From positions 3,533,501 to 3,597,500 of the forward strand of contig NZ_CP024311.1 in assembly GCF_002944315.1 (NCBI RefSeq): a stretch of DNA of 64,000 nucleotides, read 5' to 3'. Shown in pieces: positions 9,605 to 17,869 of this stretch. The notes below the pieces were generated by a model that was not told the DNA's origin, did no database searches, and saw only the letters and a list, made by a program, of their open reading frames with translations. A program made the translations under genes and the position numbers. Within the stretch, counting starts at the first letter, position 1. Each line of letters starts with the position of its first letter. This DNA is from Rhizobium sp. NXC24. GTDB taxonomy: Bacteria; Pseudomonadota; Alphaproteobacteria; Rhizobiales; Rhizobiaceae.

Positions 9605-10381
9605 TCAAGGATGCTGCTGCACGCTGAGGCCACCGTCGATGGTCAGGCAGGTGGCATTCATGAAGGGACACTCGTCGGAAATCATGAAGACGGCGGCGAG
9701 CGCAATCTCCTCCGGTGTTGCGATCCGTCCGCCCGGATGCAGCCGCATCGTCTCCGCCTTGGCGGATTCGGGATCGGCAAAGCTGTTCCAATAGTCGATG
9801 ACCTTCTGGGTCGCGACGTAGCCGGGCGCCAACGCGTTCACTCGGACACCCTTGGCCGCATATTCGAGCCCCAGCGATTTCGTCATGCCGAGCAGGGCAT
9901 GCTTGGCGAGCGGATAGGGAAAAGTATGCGGGATAATGGTGAAGGCATGGGTGGAGGCAATGTTGAGGATCGCGCCGCCGCCCTCGGCGATGATGCCGGG
10001 CAACACCGCCTTGCAGCAATTCCAGGCACCCTTGAGATTGATGTCGAAGCAGCGCTGCCACTCTGCATCGGTCGTCGCCAGCGGTTCGGCAAAGACATTC
10101 ACGCCGGCATTGTTGATCAACGCATTGAGCCGGCCGATCTCTCTGCCCGCCTGCGCAACGACAGCCTCGATCTTCGCGGCATCGGTAATGTCGGCCGCGG
10201 CATGGCCGAGCACTGCACCCGCGGCCTTCAGCGCTTCCGCCTCGCGAGCCAGCAATGCGCCATCCATATCGATAAGGAACAGGCCCGCGCCTTCCGCGGC
10301 ACAAGCCTTGGCGATCGCCAGGCCGATGCCCTGTGCAGCGCCGGTGATCAGGATGCGCTTGCCGGAAAGTCGATTGGTCAT
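9605..10381 (-). CDS. Short-chain dehydrogenase/reductase, probable sugar dehydrogenase
   Basis: The 258-residue classical SDR has a Rossmann glycine motif ILITGAAQGIGLAIA, NNAG at the usual place (LINNAGVNVF), catalytic Ser in NIASTHAF, YPLAK for the YxxxK pair, and a C-terminal FMNATCLTIDGGLSVQ. Enzymes of this type next to an aldose 1-epimerase and a semialdehyde dehydrogenase usually oxidise a free aldose or a keto-deoxy acid with NAD(P)+. It starts 27 bases after the epimerase stop, so the two are probably co-transcribed. The substrate is inferred only as a sugar of this pathway. Confidence 0.88.
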   Translation of the reverse strand: MTNRLSGKRILITGAAQGIGLAIAKACAAEGAGLFLIDMDGALLAREAEALKAAGAVLGHAAADITDAAKIEAVVAQAGREIGRLNALINNAGVNVFAEPLATTDAEWQRCFDINLKGAWNCCKAVLPGIIAEGGGAILNIASTHAFTIIPHTFPYPLAKHALLGMTKSLGLEYAAKGVRVNALAPGYVATQKVIDYWNSFADPESAKAETMRLHPGGRIATPEEIALAAVFMISDECPFMNATCLTIDGGLSVQQHP

Positions 10382-10408
10382 GAGTGTCCTTCCTCGAACT
10401 GGGAACCG

Positions 10409-11302
10409 CTAGGCGATCGCTTCCGGACGTACCTGCAGGCTCACGGACATCGCCTCGCCCGGCTCCAACACGGTGAGATCGCCGAGGTCCGGCAGATTAT
10501 GCCCGTTTGCCAGATGCGACATCGGTTCGAAACAGAAATAGTCGCGCTGAAAACCCGGATCAAAGCCGGCATCCGAAATGAAAATAAAATAATGCCTAAG
10601 TTGCTGATCCGCCATCAAATGCAGCCGCGTATCGTGTTCGGGCCAAACGATCTCCGCCACGCCATCCCACCCTTCGAAGCCGTTGTTGACCCAGCGATAC
10701 GGCAATCCGCGCCCCGTCGCGAAATTCAGGTCGCCGGGAATATCAGCCGCCTCTCCCGGTAGCCAGCCCTCCACTTCCGTCCAGAACCGCCGCGCCGGCG
10801 CCTTCAGCGTCGTTGCCGATGTCATTGGGAAGTAGGGATGCCAACCCAGGCCGAAGGGAAGTGCCTCCGGTCCAAGGTTCCTGACGTGAAGATGCATGTC
10901 GAAACATCCGTCATGAATGGCGAAACGCTGCCGCGCCTCATAGGCATAGGGCGTACCATGGCCTGCATGCGAGAAGCCGATTTCCGCCTCGCTGCCGCTT
11001 TGGCTTAAAACAGCCCATTCCGACTGCCAGCCCTCGCCATGCAGATAATGAGGATCCCAAGGCGTATTGGGCTCGAAGACATAGTCCTTACCCCGGAAGG
11101 TAAAGCGATTGCCCTTCACCCTGTTGCCGAAGGGAACGAGCGGATAGCAACCGGAGGAGCGCGCATCGGCCTCATCCGAAGGCGCTTCACGCAGCAAAGG
11201 CAGACGCGCACCGTTCCTCTCCCACCAAAGGCCGAGCACGATGCCGCCGCGCGTGGAAAGCCGTGCGGTCAAGCCGCTATCCGTGAGCTCCACCACCGTC
11301 AT
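10409..11302 (-). CDS. Aldose 1-epimerase family protein
   Basis: The product is about 297 residues from the ATG at 11302 (MTVVELTDSGLTARL). The galactose mutarotase fold is shown by the substrate-binding region NRVKGNRFTF, the His in DPHYLHGEGW, LPFGLGWHPYFP with the catalytic-type His, and a late Glu in YFCFEPMSH. It interconverts alpha and beta anomers so that a dehydrogenase can act on the sugar. Longer in-frame starts at 11359 and 11377 would push the protein into the divergent promoter region. It heads the minus-strand catabolic group and is divergent from the GntR gene. Confidence 0.87.
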   Translation of the reverse strand: MTVVELTDSGLTARLSTRGGIVLGLWWERNGARLPLLREAPSDEADARSSGCYPLVPFGNRVKGNRFTFRGKDYVFEPNTPWDPHYLHGEGWQSEWAVLSQSGSEAEIGFSHAGHGTPYAYEARQRFAIHDGCFDMHLHVRNLGPEALPFGLGWHPYFPMTSATTLKAPARRFWTEVEGWLPGEAADIPGDLNFATGRGLPYRWVNNGFEGWDGVAEIVWPEHDTRLHLMADQQLRHYFIFISDAGFDPGFQRDYFCFEPMSHLANGHNLPDLGDLTVLEPGEAMSVSLQVRPEAIA

Positions 11303-11439
11303 CTGCAGCCTTTGTCCCCCGCGTGCATCGATGAACCCGGCATGGACGGTAGATTTCATCATATTTATTGTCAACATTGGTAGGATTTATATACAGTCTG
11401 CTTGGGATGGCCGCGCTCGGTGATTGCGGGAGGCGCAGA

Positions 11440-12228
11440 ATGGGGAACAATCGGAGAGACGGTGCCGGCAGCGGCAAGACGGGGCGCAAATTGACCGCGG
11501 CTATGCCCGGGCTTTCGGAGGGCGGCAAGCGCGGCGTGCGCGAAGCGCTGCTGCAAAGCTTCATCGACAGGATCATCTCCGGCGAAATGGCCGAAGGGTC
11601 CACGCTGCCGAACGAAGCGGAACTGACCGAGCAATTCGGCGTCAGCCGCACCAGCCTGCGCGAAGCCATGCAATATCTAGCCGCCCTCGGCATGATCCGT
11701 TCGCGCACGCGAGCCGGCACCACCGTGCTTCCGCGGGAGAACTGGAACTATCTCGATCCGCTCGTGCTCGACGCCACCTTGCGGCTCGGCAATGACGACC
11801 GTTTTCACGCCTCGCTGATCGAGGCCCGTCAATTGCTGGAACCGGCCGCCGCTGCGCAGGCCGCCGCCAACGCCAATGCTCACCATCTCTTCCGCATATC
11901 GAAAGCTTTCGAGGAGATGGTGGAGGCCAATGCCCGCGACAACGAGGCCTGGAGCCGCGCGGATCTTGAATTTCATACCGCGATCATCCGCGCCAGCGGC
12001 AATTGGGTCTATCTGCAATTCGCCACCGCCATCCGCGCCGCACTGCTCGCCAGCTTCCGCCTGACCAACCGCGCCAGCCCGTCGCATGAACAGGCGATCG
12101 CCATGCACCAGGAGGTGCTGGAAGCCATTCGCATGCGCCGCCCGGACGATGCCCGCAGCGCCATGGAGCGCCTGATCGGCGTTGCCCGCAGCGAGATTTC
12201 GGATGCGTTGAGGAAAGCACGCGGTTAG
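11440..12228 (+). CDS. FadR-subfamily GntR transcriptional regulator
   Basis: The 262-residue protein has an N-terminal winged helix (residues about 40-100: LPNEAELTEQFGVSRTSLRE followed by ALGMIRSRTRAGTTV) and a C-terminal all-helical FCD ligand domain with metal/ligand residues typical of the group (DLEFHTAIIRASGN, EQAIAMHQEVLEAI). The chosen ATG at 11440 follows GGGAGGCGCAG. An in-frame start at 11368 lies in an AT-rich promoter-like stretch and is less likely. It is divergent from the epimerase-SDR-aldehyde dehydrogenase genes and probably represses them in the absence of a pathway intermediate. Confidence 0.92.
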   Translation: MGNNRRDGAGSGKTGRKLTAAMPGLSEGGKRGVREALLQSFIDRIISGEMAEGSTLPNEAELTEQFGVSRTSLREAMQYLAALGMIRSRTRAGTTVLPRENWNYLDPLVLDATLRLGNDDRFHASLIEARQLLEPAAAAQAAANANAHHLFRISKAFEEMVEANARDNEAWSRADLEFHTAIIRASGNWVYLQFATAIRAALLASFRLTNRASPSHEQAIAMHQEVLEAIRMRRPDDARSAMERLIGVARSEISDALRKARG

Positions 12229-12252
12229 CCGTATGGTGTTGCGGCTGAGTTC

Positions 12253-13812
12253 ATGCCAATTTACCGCCCATCCGAAAGACTGAACGCGGTCGTTCTCATG
12301 TCCATTGCGCTCCTCGCCGATCCGATCGTCCAGTTCTGCATCTTGGTGGTCATAGGCACATTCATCAGCCGCTGCCTGCTTCGCCACCGGCGCGCCGGGA
12401 GGCTGATCGGACAGATCGCGTTTTTCATCAGCCTGACCGCGCTTCTGCTCTATCACGGCATCGTGCCCTACGAGCCGACCCCGCCGCAGGCGCAGGACAC
12501 GGTGCAGCTTCGTATCTTCACCGGCTTCGCCAAGATCGTCTGGTGGGTCAACGGCGCCTGGGTGCTGGTCGCTTTCGTGCGCCTGTTCCTGATCTTCGAG
12601 CGCAAGCCGCGCGAAGCCCGGCTGCTGCAGGACCTAGTCGTTGGCGTCATCTATCTCGGCGCGGCTCTCTCCGTGATCGCCGATGTCTTCAGCGTACCCG
12701 TGGGCACACTGATCGCAACTTCCGGCGTCTTCGCCATCATTCTCGGTCTTGCGCTGCAGAGCACGCTGAGCGACGTCTTCTCCGGCATCGCGCTCAATCT
12801 CGGCAGGCCCTATTCCGTTGGCGATTGGGTGGTGCTCGACAATGACGTCCAGGGCCGTGTCGTCGAGACCAACTGGCGGGCCACGCATCTGCTGAGCGGC
12901 ACCAACGACCTCGTCGTCATCCCGAACAGCGCCCTTGCCAAAAGTCGGATCACCAATCTCTCGAGCCCGGACGAAAGCCACGGCGTCACCATCACCGTCC
13001 GCGTCCAGCCGACCACGCAGCCGAAAGTCATCGCCGACGTCATGCGCAACGTGCTGATTAGTTGCAACACGATCCAGAAGACGCCCGAGCCCAGCGTGAT
13101 GATCAATGCGATCGATGGACAGGCGGTCGAATTGCAACTCAATTTCCGTATCCGCGACATATCGCAGATGACGGCCGCCAAGAATGAGATCAACGACCTC
13201 ATCTATCGCCATTCGAAAGCAGGCGGGCTGAAACTCGCAGGCCCACCCGACGCAGTCACCATGCCGTCGGAAACGCAGGCCGAGACGGGGAGCGCTGCCC
13301 AGCATCCAGGCACGCCATGGCGGCTGCTCAACAATATTCCGCTGTTCTCGTCGCTCACCGAGGACGAGAAGGAGCATCTGGCGTCGCATATGCAGCGCCG
13401 CACCTACCACAAGGACGCCGTCATCGCCGAACAGGATGCGCGGCTGCGCGCGCTGACCATTGTGCGCTCAGGCGTCATAAGCATCACCCGCAAGGAGGCA
13501 CAGCGCCAAATCGAATTGACGCGGCTCGCTCCCGGCGATTATTTCGGCGAAGGCGGCCTGCTGATGGGGGCCGGCGAAGTCGGCACCATTCGGGCGCTGA
13601 CTTTCGTGGTGACCTACGAGATCGACGAGGATTGCCTGGCGCCTCTGCTGCACGACCGGCCCTCCATCGCGGAAGAGCTCGGGGCGATCATGTCGAAGCG
13701 CATCGAGGCCGAGCGCCATCTCTTCGGCCCCAGCGACATGTTGGTCAACGGCGCGCCGATCGGTTCTCTAACCTCACGCATCAAACATCTGTTTCAGCTA
13801 CAGCATGACTAG
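12253..13812 (+). CDS. MscS-type mechanosensitive channel with C-terminal cyclic-nucleotide-binding domain
   Basis: The 519-residue protein has about four hydrophobic segments, then the MscS pore helix and beta domain (LIATSGVFAIILGLALQSTL, NLGRPYSVGDWVVLDNDVQG, WRATHLLSGTNDLVVIPNSA). Residues about 360-490 form a cNMP-binding fold (NIPLFSSLTEDEKEHLASHM, LAPGDYFGEGGLLMGAGEVG). Such channels open under membrane tension, and related fusions are gated or modulated by cyclic nucleotides. The usual phosphate-binding Arg after the GE..L motif is not obvious (GAGEVGTIRAL), so ligand binding is uncertain. An upstream adenylate cyclase gene lies within this window but not adjacent. Confidence 0.9.
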   Translation: MPIYRPSERLNAVVLMSIALLADPIVQFCILVVIGTFISRCLLRHRRAGRLIGQIAFFISLTALLLYHGIVPYEPTPPQAQDTVQLRIFTGFAKIVWWVNGAWVLVAFVRLFLIFERKPREARLLQDLVVGVIYLGAALSVIADVFSVPVGTLIATSGVFAIILGLALQSTLSDVFSGIALNLGRPYSVGDWVVLDNDVQGRVVETNWRATHLLSGTNDLVVIPNSALAKSRITNLSSPDESHGVTITVRVQPTTQPKVIADVMRNVLISCNTIQKTPEPSVMINAIDGQAVELQLNFRIRDISQMTAAKNEINDLIYRHSKAGGLKLAGPPDAVTMPSETQAETGSAAQHPGTPWRLLNNIPLFSSLTEDEKEHLASHMQRRTYHKDAVIAEQDARLRALTIVRSGVISITRKEAQRQIELTRLAPGDYFGEGGLLMGAGEVGTIRALTFVVTYEIDEDCLAPLLHDRPSIAEELGAIMSKRIEAERHLFGPSDMLVNGAPIGSLTSRIKHLFQLQHD

Positions 13813-13914
13813 AGCGGTTGTGCGCTTCCTGAAATCGCTGAACCGCCCTAGTCTTTTGTTTTTACGCAATTCCGGATGGAAAACCGCTGCGCACTTTTCC
13901 TGTAATTGCTCTAA
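13813..13914. repeat. Rhizobial intergenic repeats, including copy 2 of the 3873 element
   Basis: First comes AGAGCGGTTGTGCGCTTCCT with a distal AACCGC, a foldable element. Then, in reverse orientation, comes a copy of the 3873-3934 element (13851-13912), with GCAATTCC and GGAATTGC ends swapped. They fill the space between two convergent genes and may act as a bidirectional terminator. Confidence 0.75.
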
Positions 13915-15434
13915 TTGGACTGCGCCGGAGGTATCGTCGCAGGCTGCGCCGTGAAAAACGCTTTGGCGTCTGCGGTGAATTGTTCGCGCGACGTTGGCCG
14001 CGTGTAGAACATATGCCCGCCACGATAGAGCTTCAGCGCCACGCGGTCGGCGAAGGCCGGCGGCAGATGATCGAGCACATATTTGTTGACGCCGAAGGGC
14101 ACGATGAGGTCGCTATAGCCCTGCGCCACCAGGAGCCGGAAAGATGGGACGAGGGTCAGCATCTCCTTGATGTCATCTGTCCCGCTTGCATGCAGACGCG
14201 AGCCGCCATTGCGGTCGCCCCAGTTCCAATGCTCATTCACCGAGCTCGACAGCAGATTGTAGGTCATGTCCGTGCGGAAACCGAGTTCGTCGCGTGCATA
14301 GCTGGAGAAAGCGCCGCCATAGGCGCGCACGAAACCGTCGAGGACCGGATCGTCGCTGTGGCCGGCTTCCGATTCCGGATAGGGGTCCGGCGCCAGGAAC
14401 GAAGCGTCGTAGGAACTGACGATATCGGCGCCGTCACCATCGGAATGTTTCTGATATACCCCGCCGAGAAAGCCCTGGTTCTTGGCCACCACATCTTCGG
14501 GAATGCCGGTCAGCTTGGCAACGCGCTCGTAGAAAGCGTGGCCGGCGTCGCCGGTCGGGGGCTTGCCTGCGAGGGTCGGCAGATATTCGTTCAACGCGAA
14601 TTTTTCGGCGTCCGCTACCCCCTGCTCGTTGAAGGCATTTTTCCGCTCCAACTCGGCAGCGGCTAGCGACGGCAATTCGAGTGCCGCGCCAAGCGCAAGA
14701 TCATTCGCTCCAAAGACGAGCCGCCCTTCGATCAGCGGAGACAGCATGACGATGCCGGAAATGAGGATGCCCTGATCCTGCCGCAGGCTGGTGGCGACTT
14801 TCGCCGCGCGCAGCCCGCCATAGCTTTCGCCGAGAATATATTTCGGCGAGGAAGCGCGCCCATTATGGGCGACATAAAGCGCAACGGCCTTGGCAAGGCT
14901 CTCGGCATCCCCGCGCATGTTGTAGAACTCGTTGGCGTCATCCGGCTTGACCGTCCGGCTCCAGCCGGTGCCGATCGGATCGATCAGGACGAGATCGGTA
15001 AAATTCAGCCAGCTATGGGGATTGTCGACGAGCTTGGCGTTGGCCCCGTCGCGCCCGCTGGGGCCGAAATCAACAATGCGTGGTCCGACCAATCCGAGAC
15101 TGAGAAAGGCCGATGCAGCACCCGGGCCGCCGTTGAAGACGAAGGTGACCGGTCTGCCGTCGTCGCGGTTCTTGGCGACATAGGCGGTATAAAAGATCGC
15201 CGCGATGCGTTCGCCGTCCTGGCCGAAGAGATCGAGCGTGCCCGCCGTCGCCGTATAGGGAATGCTTTTGCCATCGGCATTCAGCACATGATCGCTGACC
15301 GCATCCGGCGGCAACAGCGAGAGAATGCCACCGCCGCCGCCAGAGCGGCCCTGTTCCGGCGGCGCGGCGAAGGCGAGCGTCGAGACGAGGGAAAAGACCA
15401 GCGCAAGGCTTGGAACGATCTGGCGAAAAGACAT
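13911..15434 (-). CDS. Exported S10-family serine carboxypeptidase-like protein
   Basis: The protein is about 507 residues. From the ATG at 15434 it begins with a signal peptide (MSFRQIVPSLALVFSLVSTL, then AFA). The alpha/beta-hydrolase S10 catalytic residues are visible: nucleophile Ser in YILGESYGGLRAAKVA, Asp in QGYSDLIVPFGV, and His in LYRGGHMFYTRPTSR. The oxyanion region is FVFNGGPGAASAFLSLG. It is probably periplasmic and cleaves peptides from the C-terminus. An in-frame ATG at 15464 adds ten residues before the signal and is less likely. Confidence 0.88.
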   Translation of the reverse strand: MSFRQIVPSLALVFSLVSTLAFAAPPEQGRSGGGGGILSLLPPDAVSDHVLNADGKSIPYTATAGTLDLFGQDGERIAAIFYTAYVAKNRDDGRPVTFVFNGGPGAASAFLSLGLVGPRIVDFGPSGRDGANAKLVDNPHSWLNFTDLVLIDPIGTGWSRTVKPDDANEFYNMRGDAESLAKAVALYVAHNGRASSPKYILGESYGGLRAAKVATSLRQDQGILISGIVMLSPLIEGRLVFGANDLALGAALELPSLAAAELERKNAFNEQGVADAEKFALNEYLPTLAGKPPTGDAGHAFYERVAKLTGIPEDVVAKNQGFLGGVYQKHSDGDGADIVSSYDASFLAPDPYPESEAGHSDDPVLDGFVRAYGGAFSSYARDELGFRTDMTYNLLSSSVNEHWNWGDRNGGSRLHASGTDDIKEMLTLVPSFRLLVAQGYSDLIVPFGVNKYVLDHLPPAFADRVALKLYRGGHMFYTRPTSREQFTADAKAFFTAQPATIPPAQSN

Positions 15435-15644
15435 GGGTACGCATCCTCCATCGGCCCCGCGCATCGACGCCGTCGCTTCGAATTCTATTCCACCGACGGC
15501 GAAGGCGGGAACTCAAGAGATGTTGATCGCCGATCCGCCTGCCGCATCCCTTTGAAAGGAAAAGGTCATTGAGCGCCTTCCGGCCATTTGCCAAAGTGCC
15601 CCAGTCGGGGAAACGAACACTCGAACCAGACCGCAAGGAACTTG

Positions 15645-16379
15645 ATGATGAAACAGGATATCGAAATCAACGCTGCCGATGGCGTCGCGAAAGCCGCCAT
15701 CTTCCGCCCCGACAACGGCGTCTCCGCCGAGCGCGGCGTCATTTTCTACATGGATGCCATGGGCCCGCGCCAAGCGCTTTACGACATGGCGCAAAGGCTT
15801 GCTGATTCCGGCTATACCGTGCTGCTGCCCGACCTGTTCTATCGTTTCGGCGCCTATGGTCCGTTCAACGGCACGTCCTTCGGTGATCCGGCCTCGCGCG
15901 AAACAATCATGGGGATGGTGCGCGGCACGACGCAGGAGATGACCAAGCGCGACAGCGCCGCCTTTCTCGATGCGTTGATGGCAGCCGGCGCCACCGGACC
16001 GGTCGGCACCGTCGGCTATTGCATGGGCGGCGCCCGTGCGCTGACCGCAGCGGCCGCCTATTCTAACCGCATCGCCGCCGCCGCCACCTTCCACGGCGGC
16101 AATCTTGCCAGCGACGCGGAAGACAGCCCGCATCGTCTGGCCGCCGACATCAAGGCCCGCGTCTATATCGGCGTTGCTGGCGTCGACAACAGCTTCCCGC
16201 CGGAGCAATCCGCCCGCCTCGCCGAAGCGCTCCGCATAGGCGGGGTCGACCATATGATCGAGAACTATGTCGGCATGGCCCATGGCTGGACGGTGCCGGA
16301 CCACGGTGTCCACGACGAGACCGGCGCCGAACGGCATTGGAAGCGCCTGTTGAACCTCTTTGCCGAGGCTTTGAACTAA
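15645..16379 (+). CDS. Dienelactone hydrolase family protein
   Basis: The 244-residue alpha/beta hydrolase has a Cys nucleophile in GTVGYCMGGARAL and a catalytic His in VGMAHGWTVPD, the pattern of dienelactone hydrolases. The acid is probably the Asp in YIGVAGVDNSF. Substrates of this large family range from chloroaromatic dienelactones to general esters, so the substrate cannot be named. Two ATG codons (15645, 15648) follow AAGGAACTTG; either may be used. No signal peptide is present. Confidence 0.88.
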   Translation: MMKQDIEINAADGVAKAAIFRPDNGVSAERGVIFYMDAMGPRQALYDMAQRLADSGYTVLLPDLFYRFGAYGPFNGTSFGDPASRETIMGMVRGTTQEMTKRDSAAFLDALMAAGATGPVGTVGYCMGGARALTAAAAYSNRIAAAATFHGGNLASDAEDSPHRLAADIKARVYIGVAGVDNSFPPEQSARLAEALRIGGVDHMIENYVGMAHGWTVPDHGVHDETGAERHWKRLLNLFAEALN

Positions 16380-16398
16380 AGACGCTGCAATGCAAAGG

Positions 16399-16430
16399 CA
16401 CCCCGCTTCAGTCCCATCCGAAGCGGGGTG
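16399..16430. terminator. Bidirectional terminator-like hairpin
   Basis: A perfect 11-base inverted repeat, CACCCCGCTTC and GAAGCGGGGTG with a 10-base loop, lies between convergent genes. The T-run on the plus side is weak (TTAGTTT), so strength is uncertain. Confidence 0.7.
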
Positions 16431-16471
16431 TTAGTTTGGGGTCTGTGGACCGGAATTGATCGGCCTACGTC

Positions 16472-17158
16472 TCAGAACTTGATCATGTCGATCTTGGTGA
16501 GCGTCGTCTTCTGCGAAACGCCGGGCGCATTGACCATGTGCCAGGCGACATATTGCTCGCCGTAGAGCGTGGTGGACGACATGCCGTCGACGGGAAGGAT
16601 GATGTTCATGCCGTTCAGCGCCGCATCGGTTGCCGTATCGAGAACCGCGCCTTCGGAAGCCGTGCCGGTGACGATCACGGTCTTGATGCCCTTGTCGGCG
16701 AGGATGTTGCGGAGATTGGTGCCGATGAACTTGTCGGGGCCGGACTTGACGATCGGGTCGCTTGCCAGCGGCGCAAGATCCGTGGCGATATCCTGAGGTT
16801 CGCCCACGCCGGCCAAGCTATAGACGACGAACACACGCTTGGCGCGGGCCTCGTCGAGCATCGCCTTCACCTTCGGCACGGAGGCGAGGCAACGCGGTTT
16901 GGTGTTCTTGTTGCACGGCCCCTTGGTCGGGTCCTGCGCGCCATTGAAATCGAGGATCAACAGCGCCGTCGTCTTCGGATCCACCGTCACCGGCTTCAAT
17001 TCCGGCGCTTCCGGCGGCTTTACCTTCTGCCAGTCGTCGATAATGGTCTGGGCGGACGCCGGCATCGCGCCGACGGGACCGATCGCCGCGCTCAAAGCAG
17101 CGAAGCCGACACCGAAAGCGAAGGCTGCCTTTTGCACCATGCTGCGGATATGTCTCAT
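16472..17158 (-). CDS. Exported isochorismatase-family protein
   Basis: The 228-residue protein from the ATG at 17158 has an N-terminal signal peptide (through ASAQT). The core has the isochorismatase/cysteine-hydrolase fold, with the first acid in TALLILDFNGAQ and the later block VIVTGTASEGAVLDTATDAA. In amidohydrolase members the position before V in that block is the nucleophilic Cys (GCV); here it is Ala. Isochorismatases proper also lack that Cys and use the Asp, so the protein may hydrolyse another bond or be non-catalytic. A periplasmic location is unusual for the family. It follows a short gap after the MarR gene on the same strand. Confidence 0.82.
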   Translation of the reverse strand: MRHIRSMVQKAAFAFGVGFAALSAAIGPVGAMPASAQTIIDDWQKVKPPEAPELKPVTVDPKTTALLILDFNGAQDPTKGPCNKNTKPRCLASVPKVKAMLDEARAKRVFVVYSLAGVGEPQDIATDLAPLASDPIVKSGPDKFIGTNLRNILADKGIKTVIVTGTASEGAVLDTATDAALNGMNIILPVDGMSSTTLYGEQYVAWHMVNAPGVSQKTTLTKIDMIKF

Positions 17159-17310
17159 GAAATCGCTCTCCTGAACCCCATGGGTTCCATTGGCCGGACG
17201 CTGCAACCTAGATAGGTCAAACCTCGGAGATTGATAACGAAACTCTTTGTGATCCCGGCGTTACCGAACAGAAGATTAGAGACTTTGGGAACGCGGTTGA
17301 GACGACCGAT

Positions 17311-17793
17311 TTAGGAGTCGGCCTGTTCCTCCGGCCCGATGGCGGTGTCGTCGCCGCTCTGCAGCTTGCCGAGCAGTCTTTGCAAGGCATGCTTGATTTG
17401 TTCGATCTCTTCCGACCCGGCGATCTCCGCCCAGCGTTCGTCGACCAGACGGCCCGTGGCCATGGCGATCGGCCGCACGCCCTTGCCGCGTTCGGTGAGG
17501 AAGACCAGCCGCCCACGCCGGTCGTTGGGATCCGGGCGGCGCTCGACATAACCCAGCCGTTCGAGCTCTTCGACCGCTTGCGTCATCGTCTGCTTACGCA
17601 CGTGGGCGAGCTTGGTGAGTTCACTGACCTGGATGCCCTCCGGCCGGGCAAAGGTGAAGACGTTGGCATGTGGTGGGCGGATATCGCTGAATCCGGCTTC
17701 GTCCAGCGCAGCTTCGACCGCCTGCGTCCAGTGCTGGTGCACAAGGCGAAGCAAGAGGCCGAGTGGCGGATGGGAGGGAACGCATTTTTCCAT
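17311..17793 (-). CDS. MarR-family transcriptional regulator
   Basis: The 160-residue winged-helix regulator has IQVSELTKLAHVRKQTMTQA as recognition region and ERLGYVERRPDPNDRRGRLV as wing, both typical MarR blocks. MarR dimers bind palindromic operators and release DNA on ligand binding. Two near-identical sites (17801-17816, 17829-17844) lie between its ATG and the divergent hydrolase gene, so it probably represses both genes. Confidence 0.92.
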   Translation of the reverse strand: MEKCVPSHPPLGLLLRLVHQHWTQAVEAALDEAGFSDIRPPHANVFTFARPEGIQVSELTKLAHVRKQTMTQAVEELERLGYVERRPDPNDRRGRLVFLTERGKGVRPIAMATGRLVDERWAEIAGSEEIEQIKHALQRLLGKLQSGDDTAIGPEEQADS

Positions 17794-17800
17794 AGGATAT

Positions 17801-17844
17801 AGACAGGTACCTGACCATTATGTTAGATAGACAGGTACCTTACC
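17801..17844. promoter_or_regulatory. Tandem operator for the MarR/dehalogenase divergent promoter
   Basis: AGACAGGTACCTGACC at 17801-17816 and AGACAGGTACCTTACC at 17829-17844 share 15 of 16 bases. Each is centred on the palindrome AGGTACCT, and they are 28 bases apart. They fill the 76-base gap between divergent starts, as expected for MarR binding sites. Confidence 0.75.
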
Positions 17845-17869
17845 ATTTCTTCCAGAAAGAGGATACCCT

